From Porites lobata (taxonomy: Eukaryota > Cnidaria > Anthozoa > Scleractinia > Poritidae), in contig CALNXK010000033.1 in the NCBI GenBank assembly GCA_942486035.1, forward strand, positions 3,563,001-3,627,000: a stretch of DNA of 64,000 bases. The letters run 5' to 3'. Both the position numbers and the translations under genes were made by a program. This document shows positions 62,279 through 64,000 of this stretch, piece after piece. A model generated the notes under the pieces. It did no database searches and was not told the origin of the DNA. It saw only the letters and a list, made by a program, of their open reading frames with translations. Numbering within the stretch: position 1 is the stretch's first letter; each line of letters begins with the position of its first letter.

Positions 62279-64000
62279 CTGCAAAACAAAAAAGGCAACA
62301 TTAAATTAATGTAGAATGGTCTCAAAACATTGCTTAATTGTAATCAAAGATCAAGACTTAGAGAAGCCAACTGGACACAGACAGGTAAAAATATCATTTT
62401 ATCACTTGAACTACCTACTCTACATGACACCTTACACATTAGAAGCTGCAATGCAAATATTAAGTGTCTACGATTCTTACACATGAACTTAACACCATAC
62501 AAATGTAGCAAGTTCAGATTTATTTTGAGTAGTTCAATCTATCACTCTTTACTGCTTAAAACACATAATCAAAGCAATTGGGTAAAATAATGTGTTTTGA
62601 CTTTACAAGATAGTGTGTCGAAGAAAAACCAATGCTAAACCCTAAAATGAGAAAACCTGAACTGTACTTTCCTGCAGTGCTGTGCTGGGTTACCTTGCGT
62701 AAAATTAGCCGTAAACAGGCTTAGAGCAGATCAAACACTTGAAAAATTATCTGTTATATCCAAGCAACAAAATGTGGAAATCCATGCAGTGACAAACATT
62801 TTGTAATCTAATCTAGAATGACTTGTGTTCATTAAACTTTGCACTTTACCACCTTCAAACTGAACAGAGTTCACTTCAATCTTAATTTATTAGGCACATC
62901 AATAATAATTTTTGCTTAGCAGCCTTCATGATCCAAACCAGGTAATAATTTCCTTTGAATATTTAAAATGGATAATTAATATATATGTTAATTATGAAAC
63001 ATGCTGAGTCAGTCTTCAGCATGATAAATAGTTCTGACCACAGGTAAAAGGTTTTTAACCCATACACACCTACACCAAGTTATTGCAAAATTATTTGTGA
63101 TGCTAACTTTTAAATCTGTGGATAAGTATCTATGGTGTCACCATTCAAATAACACCTCTCTGTTGCAGAATGATTGCATGGAACTACTTATTTCTTAAGA
63201 TTTTACAAAAACAAATTTAAATTTTTGGTCTTTTTTTTGTTTGGCTACTGTTAAGAGTTAGGTTAATTTTTTGTCAGCATGCTTGAGCTAACCAATGTCA
63301 AAGATCAACAAACTGACACAGATGCACTCGTGAAATAATGGATCATGTGAAAATTGCGAGTTCAGGCAGATGATTATGACCACATTTTCTTGCCTGCCAT
63401 ATTGCAAATACAGGTTTGTTCAATTCTCAAGTGCTATAGCTCATACACAAAACTGAGAACCCTATCTATAAACTGAAAACACTCAAAACTATCAGTATGC
63501 CTGCTGATTTACATTGTTGATTACACAGTCATACATGTAAGAATTTCAACAAAACAATAAAATTAGAAAGTAGAATATTATGTTATAAATAATTATAATA
63601 CCTCTGACTGCCTAATCAAGACTTCACTCTGAAGTAAAAACTCACTAGTTTAGGTTCAGTCTGAAAGCCTGCAAACATAGACTCATTTGCAGAGAGTTCT
63701 GACGACCGCAAATATGTTTGCATTCACAGGCTAAGGTTCTGAATATCTTACTCAAAACAAGGTTAAAATTCTAAAACAAAGGTTTAGCGGTAAAGTCACT
63801 TAACATGAAGCAAGATTTTCTTCAAGGCAACCTCGAAAAGAAACTTCTTTGACCAGTCATTGTTAGTTTTGTTATTATTATAAGGTGACATGAGGCTTAG
63901 CTTACTGCAAATAACAGGCTCTAAGTTTCCCATGCATTTCTTTAAAGAAAAGAGAGAATTAAGCTTCTGTTCAGCTCTTTTTAGTTGTAGACATAATCAA
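62279..64000 (-). other. Intron upstream of the last SEC14 exon, running off the window
   Basis: No SEC14 exon found. One older relative of the 106-bp family is at 63.1-63.2 kb. The rest is AT-rich with nothing recognisable. Confidence 0.6.
63105..63225. repeat. Dispersed older relative of the 106-bp family (representative copy)
   Basis: This copy has ctgtggataagtatctatggtgtcaccattcaa (seen as shorter matching words), then acctct, a cagtac-like core and atttcttaagattttacaaaa. Similar single copies lie at about 19855-19990, 23712-23825, 25245-25380, 31850-31950, 32155-32260, 39975-40090, 44840-44950 and 58560-58640. They share the gtggatgaaatcc and ccattcaaatgaaa words but have a different right half ending in ttttacaaaatgaaattt. 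Confidence 0.65.

Noticed and set aside
63602..63628. A 27-base minus-strand segment between AG and GT sites (SEVLIRQSE)
   Set aside because: It does not resemble the SEC14 sequence expected at this point and adds residues absent from the family. Splice-like dinucleotides are common by chance.

Overview
This is animal nuclear DNA: AT-rich, with GT-AG introns, and it lies almost entirely inside one large minus-strand gene. The gene is recognisable as the Trio/Kalirin Rho guanine-nucleotide exchange factor. I reconstructed 29 coding exons whose reading frames join without a break. They encode the end of the SEC14 (CRAL-TRIO) domain, nine spectrin repeats, the first DH-PH module (GEF1) and the first SH3 domain: about 1,557 codons. 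The 5' end (most of SEC14) lies beyond base 64000. Any GEF2 and kinase part would lie below base 1. The repeat families and a single Trio-type gene with long introns suggest an anthozoan cnidarian, probably a stony coral. That assignment is inference from remembered repeat styles and was not searched.

Layout in transcription order (high to low coordinate): SEC14 end at 62.2 kb; spectrin repeats from 60.2 to 17.3 kb; a linker exon at 14.1 kb; DH1 from 13.2 to 8.3 kb; PH1 from 7.5 to 6.3 kb; two linker exons at 5.3 and 5.0 kb; the SH3 exon at 0.6-0.9 kb. The spectrin part is built from four three-exon modules (about 360-390, about 123 and exactly 192 bp, all phase 0), each covering two repeats, plus one solitary 336-bp exon for the fifth repeat.

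The most interesting content is hidden in the introns. Three places carry unannotated minus-strand coding starts in frame with the next Trio exon: three exons at 37.2-35.3 kb that would join the spectrin exon at 32.4 kb; an acidic N-terminus at 14.3 kb that reads straight into the DH1 linker exon; and a 30-codon exon at 3.0 kb that would join the SH3 exon. Each lies next to promoter-like sequence (CpG-richer DNA, a CCAAT box or ATGGCG motifs). Together they suggest internal promoters giving successively shorter Trio isoforms, as known for vertebrate Kalirin. All three are predictions from sequence.

The remaining intron sequence is rich in non-autonomous repeats: about 13 copies of a TTAA-flanked (piggyBac-like) MITE, palindromic MITEs with clear target duplications, tandem arrays of an exactly 106-bp unit containing a small hairpin, a 141-bp tandem array, two SINE-like families, and one tRNA-Val-like gene with Pol III boxes at 61.6 kb. 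No intact transposase or reverse transcriptase, no second independent gene and no CRISPR array was found.
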